From: Gallionella sp.
GTDB lineage: Bacteria > Pseudomonadota > Gammaproteobacteria > Burkholderiales > Gallionellaceae
Assembly: GCA_030690245.1 (NCBI GenBank)
Contig: JAUYGW010000057.1
Location: 1 to 14,547, forward strand
Length of the DNA stretch: 14,547 bases
Reading direction: 5' to 3'
Below the pieces are notes generated by a model. That model saw only the letters and a list, made by a program, of their open reading frames with translations. It made no database searches and was not told the DNA's origin. This document shows, piece by piece, positions 1 to 6,251 of the stretch. The stretch's first letter is position 1; each line of letters opens with the position of its first letter. The position numbers and the translations under genes are program-made.

Positions 1-307
1 CGGGGAGTACCTGAAGAAGGGCTCGCAGATTTACGTCGAGGGCAAACTGCAAACCCGCAAGTGGCAGACCAAGGAAGGTCAGGATCGCTACACCACCGAG
101 ATCGTGGTCAACGAAATGACCATGCTCGGCGGGAAGTCATCCGGCGGCGGCAGTTTCGAAGTGGTGGAAAACGAACGAAGCGAAGCTTCGAGCTCACCAC
201 GGCCAAGCAAGCCTGCTTCCTCATCCGGCAGCGCCGCGGCTCCAGCAAAGGCCGCACCCGCAGCAAAGAGTAGCTTCGATAATTTTGACGACGATATTCC
301 GTTCTGA
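1..307 (+). CDS. ssb: Single-stranded DNA-binding protein, C-terminal part (5' end outside window)
   Basis: This is the end of the single-stranded DNA-binding protein that coats ssDNA in replication, repair and recombination. Codons are read from base 2; 101 residues are visible. The first part ([20 protein letters not shown], then a TEIVV strand) is the end of the OB fold, including the KGS-IYVEGKL strand typical of bacterial SSB. It is followed by a low-complexity Gly/Ser/Pro/Ala linker of about 55 residues. The protein ends in the acidic tip DDDIPF, the conserved peptide that docks SSB partner proteins. The start lies upstream of the window. A strong hairpin follows the stop by about 30 bases. 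Identification is secure from the OB strand plus the tip. Confidence 0.96.
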   Translation, partial: GEYLKKGSQIYVEGKLQTRKWQTKEGQDRYTTEIVVNEMTMLGGKSSGGGSFEVVENERSEASSSPRPSKPASSSGSAAAPAKAAPAAKSSFDNFDDDIPF

Positions 308-336
308 GGGTTGCCTAGAGAAATTTTGATGTAATT

Positions 337-359
337 ACGGCCGCATTTGCGGCCGTTTT
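337..359 (+). terminator. Intrinsic terminator of ssb
   Basis: A perfect 8-bp stem, ACGGCCGC paired with GCGGCCGT, closes on an ATTT tetraloop and is followed by TTT. It begins 30 bases after the ssb stop. The next gene is convergent, so it fits a terminator for ssb; the U-tract is short. Confidence 0.8.
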
Positions 360-441
360 ACGTTGGTGCACCCGGCAGGGCGTGTCCCTAACCAGTTTTA
401 TTTCAGCAAGTAAGCAAACATCAACATCATTCAGATGGCTT

Positions 442-479
442 GCCCGCCCGCTAGACTCCACTCAGACTCTGCGGCGGGC
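442..479 (-). terminator. Hairpin after the S41 protease gene, possible weak terminator
   Basis: GCCCGCCCGC (442-451) pairs with GCGGCGGGC (471-479), with one bulged base and a loop of about 19 bases. It starts four bases beyond the stop of the minus-strand protease gene. No T-run follows on that strand, so it may be an mRNA 3' stabiliser or a Rho-assisted end rather than a full intrinsic terminator. Confidence 0.4.
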
Positions 480-483
480 GAAA

Positions 484-1878
484 TTACTTGCCTTGCAATA
501 TTTGCATTCCTTTGAGAAGGTTCAAGGCCTGATTAAGCTGGTAATCGTCCTTGGCGCCAAATTCGGCGGGTGCGGATTTCGCAGCATCTCCTTTGGTGCT
601 GGGCGATGCGGGCGCGTTTTTACCGGTACTGTCCTGTTTCTCGCTCGACGGTTTGTCATTGACCAAGTGCTTGTTCAGATCCGCTTCACGCAAGCGGAAG
701 GTGTTGTCCTGCCCGGCGGTGGAGGGGTCTTCCACCAGAATATCAGGCACGATGCCTTTAGCCTGGATAGAGCGTCCTCCCGGTGTGTAATAGCGCGCCG
801 TAGTAAGTTTGATTGCGGTATTGTTACCCAACGGCAGGACGGTTTGCACGGAGCCTTTGCCGAAAGTCTGCGTGCCCATGATGACCGCGCGCTTGTGGTC
901 CTGCAATGCGCCGGCGACAATTTCAGATGCGGATGCGGAACCGCCGTTAACCAGCACAACCAGCGGCACGCTCTTGACGGAGTCGGGCAGGTTTTTCAGG
1001 TAATCGCTCTTGCCGTTGCCGCGCAAATAATTGTCCGGGCTGGCAGTCAGGCGCATCTTTGCGTCTTCGGTGCGGCCTTCGGTGTAAACCACCAGTGCGT
1101 CCTTGGCTAAAAAAGCGGCAGAAACACCGACGGCGCCGGTTAGCAACCCGCCCGGGTCATTGCGCAAATCGAGCACCAATCCTTTTAGCGGCCCCTGATT
1201 TTGCTTGATGATGGTTTCCAGTGCGGTGGCGAGGTTTTCGCCGGTATGTTCCTGAAATTGCGTGATGCGGATAAATCCATAGCCGGACTCCAGCAGCTTG
1301 GATTTCACGCTCTGCACCTTGATGATTGCCCGCACCAAGGTAATTGTAAGCGGTTTTGGCTCGTCCTTGCGGATGATGGTCAGGACTATTTTGCTGCCCG
1401 GTTTGCCGCGCATATGCTTTACTGCATCGTTCAGTGTCAGGCCCTTGACCAAGGTGTCATCCAGTTTGACGATCAGGTCGCCGCTCTTGATGCCGGCGTG
1501 ATAGGCCGGGGTATCTTCTATCGGCGAGACGACTTTCACCAGGCCGTCTTCCATGCTGACTTCGATGCCGAGACCGCCGAATTCACCTTGCGTGCCGACT
1601 TGCAGCTCCTTGAAGGCTTCCGAGTCGAGGTAGGCAGAGTGGGGGTCGAGGCCGCTCAACATGCCGTTGATGGCTTCGTTGATCAGCTTCTTGTCGGTGA
1701 CGGGTTCGACGTAATCGCTCTTGATGCGGCCGAACACTTCGGAGAAAGCGCGCAATTCCTCGATGGGCAAAGGGGTTGCGAGCGTTTCCTTGTCGGCCAT
1801 CGCGGCAAAATGCAAGCTGACTGACACGCCCGCAACCAGACCTAAACTTACCAACCCTGCTTTTTCCAGAAGACGCAT
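484..1878 (-). CDS. ctpA: S41-family carboxy-terminal processing protease (CtpA/Prc type)
   Basis: A periplasmic or membrane-attached serine protease of family S41 that trims or degrades envelope proteins from their C-terminus. Of 464 residues, 1-25 form a hydrophobic signal/anchor. A helical region runs to about 90, and a PDZ domain at roughly 95-180 contains the carboxylate-binding GEFGGLGIEV. The catalytic core spans about 190-385. Catalytic Ser316 sits in NGGSASASEI and the general base Lys341 in TFGKGSVQ. Their 25-residue spacing matches E. coli Prc Ser430/Lys455, and Gln345 is the usual third residue. The tail from about 405 is low-complexity (Ser/Lys/Ala). The start has a GAGGG ribosome site five bases upstream that overlaps the envC stop, so translation is probably coupled to envC. 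The length is normal for CtpA; exact substrates are unknown. Confidence 0.93.
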   Translation of the reverse strand: MRLLEKAGLVSLGLVAGVSVSLHFAAMADKETLATPLPIEELRAFSEVFGRIKSDYVEPVTDKKLINEAINGMLSGLDPHSAYLDSEAFKELQVGTQGEFGGLGIEVSMEDGLVKVVSPIEDTPAYHAGIKSGDLIVKLDDTLVKGLTLNDAVKHMRGKPGSKIVLTIIRKDEPKPLTITLVRAIIKVQSVKSKLLESGYGFIRITQFQEHTGENLATALETIIKQNQGPLKGLVLDLRNDPGGLLTGAVGVSAAFLAKDALVVYTEGRTEDAKMRLTASPDNYLRGNGKSDYLKNLPDSVKSVPLVVLVNGGSASASEIVAGALQDHKRAVIMGTQTFGKGSVQTVLPLGNNTAIKLTTARYYTPGGRSIQAKGIVPDILVEDPSTAGQDNTFRLREADLNKHLVNDKPSSEKQDSTGKNAPASPSTKGDAAKSAPAEFGAKDDYQLNQALNLLKGMQILQGK

Positions 1879-1885
1879 AATTCCC

Positions 1886-3088
1886 TCAATGTTGTTTTGC
1901 AGCCAGCCACTTTATTGGGTCGAGCGGCTTGCTCTCGTGACGCAGTTCAAAGTATAAACCGGAATCCTCATTGCCGCCGCTGTTCCCGACTGCCGCAACG
2001 ATATCGCCGCCATGCAGTAAATCACCGACTTGTTTGTAAAGCGTCTCGTTATTGCCATACAGGCTCATATAACCCTTGCCGTGATCGATAATCAGCAGAT
2101 TGCCAAAGCCGCGCAACCAATCTGCGAATACTACCCGCCCTGTCGCGATAGCTTTGACAGCCTGTCCTGCAGAAGTTCTCAGGAACAGGCCTTTCCATAG
2201 CACCGTGCTATCGGGGCGCGGCGCACCGAACTGGTTGGTGACTTCACCCTTTACCGGCAATGTCAGCTTGCCCTTGAGCTGATCGAACGGGCTGCCATCA
2301 AAGCGGTTGTCCGGCAAGTTTTCGTTGCGGAACAGGGAGTTGGTTTTCGGCTGTGCGAGCATTTTCGTCAGCCTGTCGACCAGTTTTGCGAGGCGGTTTT
2401 CGTCGTGTTGCAGCCGGTTGATTTCGCGGCGCTGCTGGCGCAACTGCTGCGAGATTTTGCCTAGCACCCGTTGCCGGGCATGCTGTTCTTTCTCAAGTGC
2501 TTTTTTCTGTGCCGATTGTTCCGCGCGCAGCGATTTCAGTTCCGCGCGTTGCTCGCGTGTGGCCGTACTGACTGCGCTCAGCGCGGCGAAATTTTCGCGC
2601 AGGGCGGCAAGCCAGGTTGCGCGGCTGCGCGCGATGTATTGGTAATACTGCAAATCGCGGGAAACCTGATTGGGATCTTGGCTGCTCAGCAGCAGCTTCA
2701 GATATTCCTGTTCGCCACCGAGGTATTGCTGATACAGCAGCCTGCCCAGCAGAGCCTGTTGCTCCGCCATGCTGCCAGTCAGCCGCCGCTCTTGTTGTTG
2801 CAGAGCGCCAAGTTTTTTATCGGCTGCGCGTTGCTGTTCGGCGAGTTCGGCGAGTTTGCGGTTGCTGTCGCTGATCGCCCGCTCCGATTCACGCAGCGCG
2901 TCGGCAGCCTCGGACTTCGATTCGCTGGTCTTATCCATTTCGCGCTGCATCGCGGCGATGCGTTTGCGCAGGTTTTTCAGCTCATCCTGTTGCGTGGCAT
3001 GGGCGCTGTTTGCCATCAGGCCAAGGTACAGGGCGGCGCAGGCAATTCCGGACAGGATGGTCAGCCACGGATGAACACGGATTAGCAC
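1886..3088 (-). CDS. envC: Murein hydrolase activator EnvC
   Basis: A periplasmic activator of cell-division amidases (AmiA/AmiB in E. coli). The 400 residues comprise a signal peptide (1-31, cleavage likely after SAHA), a long coiled coil (about 34-245, rich in Gln/Arg/Glu/Lys) and a C-terminal LytM domain (about 275-395). The LytM domain is degenerate: where active M23 peptidases have HxxxD there are Trp298 and Phe302, and the HxH site reads Gly-Leu-Tyr (377-379). This is as expected for EnvC, which activates rather than cuts. DWLRGFGNLLIIDHGKGYMS is very close to E. coli EnvC as I recall it. The only start giving a full signal peptide is GTG at 3088, which lies inside a dispersed repeat and has no good ribosome site, so the exact start is uncertain. 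It lies seven bases upstream of the protease gene and downstream of gpmI. Confidence 0.92.
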   Translation of the reverse strand: MLIRVHPWLTILSGIACAALYLGLMANSAHATQQDELKNLRKRIAAMQREMDKTSESKSEAADALRESERAISDSNRKLAELAEQQRAADKKLGALQQQERRLTGSMAEQQALLGRLLYQQYLGGEQEYLKLLLSSQDPNQVSRDLQYYQYIARSRATWLAALRENFAALSAVSTATREQRAELKSLRAEQSAQKKALEKEQHARQRVLGKISQQLRQQRREINRLQHDENRLAKLVDRLTKMLAQPKTNSLFRNENLPDNRFDGSPFDQLKGKLTLPVKGEVTNQFGAPRPDSTVLWKGLFLRTSAGQAVKAIATGRVVFADWLRGFGNLLIIDHGKGYMSLYGNNETLYKQVGDLLHGGDIVAAVGNSGGNEDSGLYFELRHESKPLDPIKWLAAKQH

Positions 3089-3092
3089 GGAT
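3066..3092. repeat. Triple CACGGAT heptamer array, 10-bp period (left copy)
   Basis: CACGGAT occurs at 3066, 3076 and 3086, exactly 10 bp apart. It is the reverse-complement counterpart of the array at 3152-3178. It overlaps the 5' end of envC, including the apparent GTG start. From memory, similar ATCCGTG-type repeats are scattered between genes in many proteobacteria. Confidence 0.85.
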
Positions 3093-3151
3093 AAGTACCG
3101 GGGTGGCTGGAGTTCAACATCTGTGGTGCGGAGACAGGTTTCTCATTAGTA

Positions 3152-3178
3152 ATCCGTGAACATCCGTGTCAATCCGTG
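3152..3178. repeat. Triple ATCCGTG heptamer array, 10-bp period (right copy)
   Basis: ATCCGTG occurs at 3152, 3162 and 3172, exactly 10 bp apart. It is inverted relative to the array at 3066-3092. The two copies flank about 59 bp of unremarkable sequence in the gpmI-envC gap and could form a long imperfect stem in the transcript. Confidence 0.85.
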
Positions 3179-3191
3179 GCTAATCATGCAG

Positions 3192-4727
3192 TCAGCAGAA
3201 GGTGATGAGCGATTTGCCAGTCATTTCTGCCGGTTGCGGCAGTCCCATCATGGTCAGCAGGCTGGGTGCGAGATCACGCAACGTACCGCCTTCGGTTAGC
3301 CTGGCTTTGCGCCCGATATACAGGAAAGGCACCGGATTCAGGGTGTGCGCGGTATGCGCCTGCCGCGTGGTGCGATCGAGCATTTGTTCGGCGTTGCCGT
3401 GATCGGCGGTGATGATGACTTCGCCGCCGATAGACTGCATCGCCTTGACCACGCGGCCGAGGCAAACATCCAGCGCCTCGATGGCCTGGGTGGCGGCTGC
3501 CATATTGCCGCTGTGCCCCACCATGTCGCCGTTGGCGTAGTTGCAGATGATGGCGTGATATTGGCGGCTCAGGATCGAGGCTTCGAGTTTGTCGGTTACC
3601 TCAAACGCGCTCATTTCCGGTTTGAGGTCATAGGTCGCGACCTTGGGCGATGGAACGAGGATGCGGTCTTCGCCGGGGTAGGGTTGTTCCCTGCCGCCGC
3701 TGAAAAAATAGGTGACATGCGCGTATTTTTCGGTTTCGGCGATGCGCAACTGCCTGAGCCCCAGGTTTGAAAGGTATTCGCCGAAACCATTATGGATGGC
3801 CGCCTGGGTATAGGCGCAGGGTAAATGAAAATCCTCGCCATAACTGCTCAGCGTAACGAAACTGGCAAGCTTGGGCACGCAGGCGCGATTGAATCCGCCG
3901 AACGCCTCATCTGTCAAAGCGCGTGTGATTTCGCGGGCGCGGTCGGCGCGAAAGTTCATGAATATCACCACATCGCCGTCCTGCATGGTGTTTTCCGCGC
4001 TGCCGGAAACAATCGCAGTGGGCTTGACGAACTCATCCGATTCGCCGCGTGCGTAGGCTTGCTCCAAAGCGGACAAGGCATCGGTTGCGGTAAATTCGGC
4101 GCGGCCTTGCGTGAGCAATTCATAAGCGGGTTGCACGCGCTCCCAGCGGTTGTCCCGATCCATTGCGTAGAAACGGCCGACGATGCTGGCGATTTGCCCG
4201 GTTCCCAATGCAGTGCATTTGTCCTGCAGCAGTTGCAGCGATTGCGCGGCGCTTCTGGGCGGGGTATCGCGCCCATCCAGAAACGCGTGCAGATAGACTT
4301 TTTTCAAGCCGGCGCGCGCCGCCATTTCCAGCATCGCGAAGATGTGGTTTTCGTGGCTATGTACGCCGCCCGGCGAGAGCAGTCCCATGATATGCAGGGC
4401 GCTGCCGTTCTGCTTGGCAAGCCCAACGGCCTGGTTTAAAGCCGGGTTGGTGTAGAAACTGCCATCCTCGATGGCCACATCGACGCGGCTCAAATCCTGA
4501 TACACCACGCGTCCGGCGCCGATATTGAGATGGCCTACTTCGGAATTGCCCATCTGTCCGGACGGCAGGCCGACAGATTTTTCAGAAGCGTTGATCAGGG
4601 TGTGCGGATAATCGCGCCAGAGCGCATCCCAATTGGGTTTGCGAGCCGCCAGAACCGCATTGAAATCGGCGCCCTCGCGGTAGCCGAAGCCATCCAGAAT
4701 GAGCAGCAAGACAGGGGTGACGTCCAT
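3192..4727 (-). CDS. gpmI: 2,3-bisphosphoglycerate-independent phosphoglycerate mutase
   Basis: A cytoplasmic glycolytic/gluconeogenic enzyme that interconverts 3- and 2-phosphoglycerate with two Mn ions. The 511 residues match the family length. The metal/phosphatase site is complete: Asp12 (LDGFG), nucleophile Ser62 ([10 protein letters not shown]), Asp401 and His405 (NGDMVGH), Asp442-His443 (ADHGN) and His461 ([11 protein letters not shown]). Substrate-site residues are also present: His123, Arg153-Asp154 (DGRDTPPRS), Arg185, Arg191, Arg260/Arg263 (NFRADRAR) and Lys334. The start is fixed by the N-terminal [11 protein letters not shown] strand, yet no Shine-Dalgarno sequence precedes it. 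A possible -10 (TATTCT on the minus strand, 4739-4734) would put transcription start almost at the ATG. It is probably the first gene of the gpmI-envC-protease unit, as in the E. coli gpmM-envC neighbourhood. Confidence 0.97.
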   Translation of the reverse strand: MDVTPVLLLILDGFGYREGADFNAVLAARKPNWDALWRDYPHTLINASEKSVGLPSGQMGNSEVGHLNIGAGRVVYQDLSRVDVAIEDGSFYTNPALNQAVGLAKQNGSALHIMGLLSPGGVHSHENHIFAMLEMAARAGLKKVYLHAFLDGRDTPPRSAAQSLQLLQDKCTALGTGQIASIVGRFYAMDRDNRWERVQPAYELLTQGRAEFTATDALSALEQAYARGESDEFVKPTAIVSGSAENTMQDGDVVIFMNFRADRAREITRALTDEAFGGFNRACVPKLASFVTLSSYGEDFHLPCAYTQAAIHNGFGEYLSNLGLRQLRIAETEKYAHVTYFFSGGREQPYPGEDRILVPSPKVATYDLKPEMSAFEVTDKLEASILSRQYHAIICNYANGDMVGHSGNMAAATQAIEALDVCLGRVVKAMQSIGGEVIITADHGNAEQMLDRTTRQAHTAHTLNPVPFLYIGRKARLTEGGTLRDLAPSLLTMMGLPQPAEMTGKSLITFC

Positions 4728-4827
4728 TGATGTAGAATATTAGCGTATGATGATTTTACAAGGGCGTATTTTAGCCGATTTTGCCGCGCCAAGCGCGCGG
4801 CCCGGCAGGGTAATTCGAGGAGCAGGT
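4728..4827. promoter_or_regulatory. Divergent gpmI/arsR promoter region with possible second operator
   Basis: These 100 bp separate two divergent genes. On the minus strand, TTGTAA (4761-4756) and TATTCT (4739-4734) with a 16-bp spacer are a candidate gpmI promoter. TAGAATAT at 4733-4740 equals one half of the strong dyad upstream of the adaptor gene; after a 4-bp spacer the other half (GTATGAT, 4745-4751) is degenerate. This could be a weak autoregulatory site of the ArsR-type protein. No convincing plus-strand promoter was recognised. AT content is higher than in the flanking genes. Confidence 0.4.
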
Positions 4828-5130
4828 ATGATAGGCAAGCTGATTGACAGGGAAGAAGATATTCAACAGGCCGCACAGGCCATAAAGGCCATAGCGCACC
4901 CGTTGCGCCTGAAAATTTTGTGCGTGCTCGGCGATCAGGAAATCAGCGTGCAGGACATCGTGGAGCAGGTCGGCACGTCGCAGAGCAACATCTCGCAGCA
5001 TCTGGCGATTTTGCGCGACAAAGGCGTATTGGCGACACGCAAGGATGCGAACCGCGTGTACTACCGTATCGGCGATTTGCGTACGCTGAAGCTGGTCGGG
5101 ATGATGCGCGATGTGTTTTGTACGATGTAG
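4828..5130 (+). CDS. ArsR-family repressor with SqrR/BigR-type cysteine pair
   Basis: A 100-residue winged-helix repressor of the ArsR family. The recognition region is VQDIVEQVGTSQSNISQHLA (41-60), followed by the beta wing RKDANRVYYR. Two cysteines are present, Cys32 in helix 2 (KILCVLG) and Cys98 near the C-terminus (RDVFCTM), 66 residues apart. From memory, SqrR (Cys41/Cys107) and BigR (Cys42/Cys108), which sense sulfide-derived persulfides, have the same spacing and context. The classical alpha-3 metal motif (CxC) is absent, since EISVQDI stands there. The start is ATG 4828, with GAGGAG just upstream; the longer frame from 4747 has a poor N-terminus. It probably represses the downstream adaptor/SQR/RND genes and perhaps itself. 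The family is certain; the ligand is inferred from the cysteines and from the sqr neighbour. Confidence 0.9.
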   Translation: MIGKLIDREEDIQQAAQAIKAIAHPLRLKILCVLGDQEISVQDIVEQVGTSQSNISQHLAILRDKGVLATRKDANRVYYRIGDLRTLKLVGMMRDVFCTM

Positions 5131-5143
5131 GGGTTGCTTTCTG

Positions 5144-5167
5144 ATTTGAATATCAGTATATTCTAAT
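5144..5167. promoter_or_regulatory. Dyad operator, probable ArsR-type binding site
   Basis: A perfect inverted repeat, GAATAT-CAGT-ATATTC (5148-5163), is extended by ATT on the left and AAT on the right (5144-5146, 5165-5167) with one T/T mismatch. It lies 13 bases after the regulator stop and over the promoter of the adaptor gene. AT-rich 12-2-12-like dyads are typical ArsR-family operators. Confidence 0.72.
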
Positions 5168-5172
5168 ATAAT
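5145..5172 (+). promoter_or_regulatory. Sigma-70-like promoter of the adaptor-SQR-RND operon
   Basis: A consensus -10 TATAAT (5167-5172) follows a TTTGAA/TTGAAT -35-like element (5145-5151) at 15-16 bp. Transcription would begin near 5179, just upstream of the GTG start at 5197. The operator dyad occupies the -35 and spacer, so a bound repressor would block polymerase. The -35 is weak. Confidence 0.65.
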
Positions 5173-5196
5173 GGGATGGCAGGCGAGGATGGTGCA

Positions 5197-6222
5197 GTGA
5201 AAAAACCATGGATTTTAGGGGTATTGCTACTGGGTGCTGCGACTGTTCAAGCCGCCGAGCCGCTTGCCGTTGCGCCTGCGCAGTATCGCGAGGTGGAGCA
5301 GACTTACAGTGCGGACGGCCTGGTGGAGGCGATACGCCAGTCTACCGTGTCCGCGCAAATCGGCGGGCGCGTTGTTGAAATCAACTTCGATGTGGGGGAT
5401 CGCGTCAGCAAGGGACAGGTGATTCTGCGCATCGACGAGCGCGAAGCGGTGCAGGCACTGGCGGGCAGTCAGGCGCAGGTATTGCAGGCGCAGGCCAACA
5501 TGCAGAATGCCAAATCGACTTATGAGCGCGCCAGGCAATTGTTCGCGCAAAAGTTCATCAGTCAGGCAGCACTCGACAAGGCCCAAGTTGACTACAAAGT
5601 AGCTCTGGCGCAAGCCGCAGCCAGCGAGGCATCCACCGGGCAGGCCAGCCTCGCGCACGGCTATACGGCGGTCATTGCACCCTACAGCGGAATCGTGGCG
5701 GCGCGCCTGGTGGAGGTCGGCGAGCTGGTAATGCCCGGCAAGCCCTTGATGACCGGGTTCGATCCCGCCGAGATGCGCGTGGTGGTAAGCGTGCCGCAAG
5801 ACCAGCTGGTCGGCATCGGTGCGCACCCCGAGGCGATGGTGGAAGCGCCATCGCTGAATCGCTGGATCAAGGCTGCATCGACGACCGTCCAGCCAGTTGC
5901 CGATGCGCGTACTCACAGCACGCAGTTGCGCGTGTATCTGCCGAAAAATGAAGCAGGGGTTTATCCGGGCATGTTTGTGCGCGCGCATTTTGTGGTGGGC
6001 AAGGCCAGCAAGCTGGTGATTCCTGCGGCCGCCGTATTGCGCCGTAGCGAAGTGGTCGCCGTGTTTGTAGTAGACGAGACAGGTGGCGTGAAGTTGCGCC
6101 AGGTGCGGCTCGGCGAAGCGACATCTAATGGTACAGTGGAAGTGCTGGCGGGGTTGAACCCGGGCGAGAAGGTGGCGTTGGATCCGGTCAAGGCCGGGAT
6201 GTCGGGTGTGAAGCGGGAGTAG
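5197..6222 (+). CDS. RND efflux periplasmic adaptor (membrane fusion protein)
   Basis: The periplasmic adaptor that links an inner-membrane RND pump to an outer-membrane channel. With GTG 5197 as start there are 341 residues. A signal peptide (1-19, cleavage near VQA|AEP) is followed by the first half of a lipoyl domain (about 50-80, IGGRVVEINFDVGDRVSKGQ), an alpha-helical hairpin (about 83-150, Gln/Ala-rich), the second lipoyl half (about 153-187, VIAPYSGIVAARLVEVGE), a beta barrel (190-275) and a membrane-proximal domain to the end. GTG 5197 is preferred over the in-frame ATG 5176: GGCGAGG lies eight bases before it, the signal peptide begins MKKPW, and the -10 at 5167 would place ATG 5176 at or before the transcript start. 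There is no lipobox. It is the first gene of the operon; its matching permease lies one gene downstream, beyond sqr. Confidence 0.93.
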   Translation: MKKPWILGVLLLGAATVQAAEPLAVAPAQYREVEQTYSADGLVEAIRQSTVSAQIGGRVVEINFDVGDRVSKGQVILRIDEREAVQALAGSQAQVLQAQANMQNAKSTYERARQLFAQKFISQAALDKAQVDYKVALAQAAASEASTGQASLAHGYTAVIAPYSGIVAARLVEVGELVMPGKPLMTGFDPAEMRVVVSVPQDQLVGIGAHPEAMVEAPSLNRWIKAASTTVQPVADARTHSTQLRVYLPKNEAGVYPGMFVRAHFVVGKASKLVIPAAAVLRRSEVVAVFVVDETGGVKLRQVRLGEATSNGTVEVLAGLNPGEKVALDPVKAGMSGVKRE

Positions 6223-6251
6223 TGATTCATCAACTTATGGAGGAATGAAAC

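Noticed and set aside
382..1110. Plus-strand open frame of 242 codons near the left end
   Set aside because: It lies opposite the S41 protease catalytic domain, has no ribosome site and no domain pattern.
3066..3178. CRISPR-like array from the repeated ATCCGTG units
   Set aside because: Units are 7 bp at 10-bp period in two opposed blocks, with no spacers of 30 bp or more and no cas genes.
4747..4827. Upstream ATG extension of the ArsR-type regulator
   Set aside because: The extra 27 residues do not look like ArsR sequence and lack a ribosome site; GAGGAG directly precedes ATG 4828.
4828..5130. Arsenic or cadmium sensor call for the ArsR-family protein
   Set aside because: No CxC metal motif is present and no arsenic or cadmium genes are nearby. 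The cysteine pair and sqr favour sulfur sensing.
5176..5196. ATG 5176 as start of the RND adaptor
   Set aside because: It lies only four bases after the -10 element, so it would be at or before transcription start. GTG 5197 has a ribosome site and gives a standard signal peptide.
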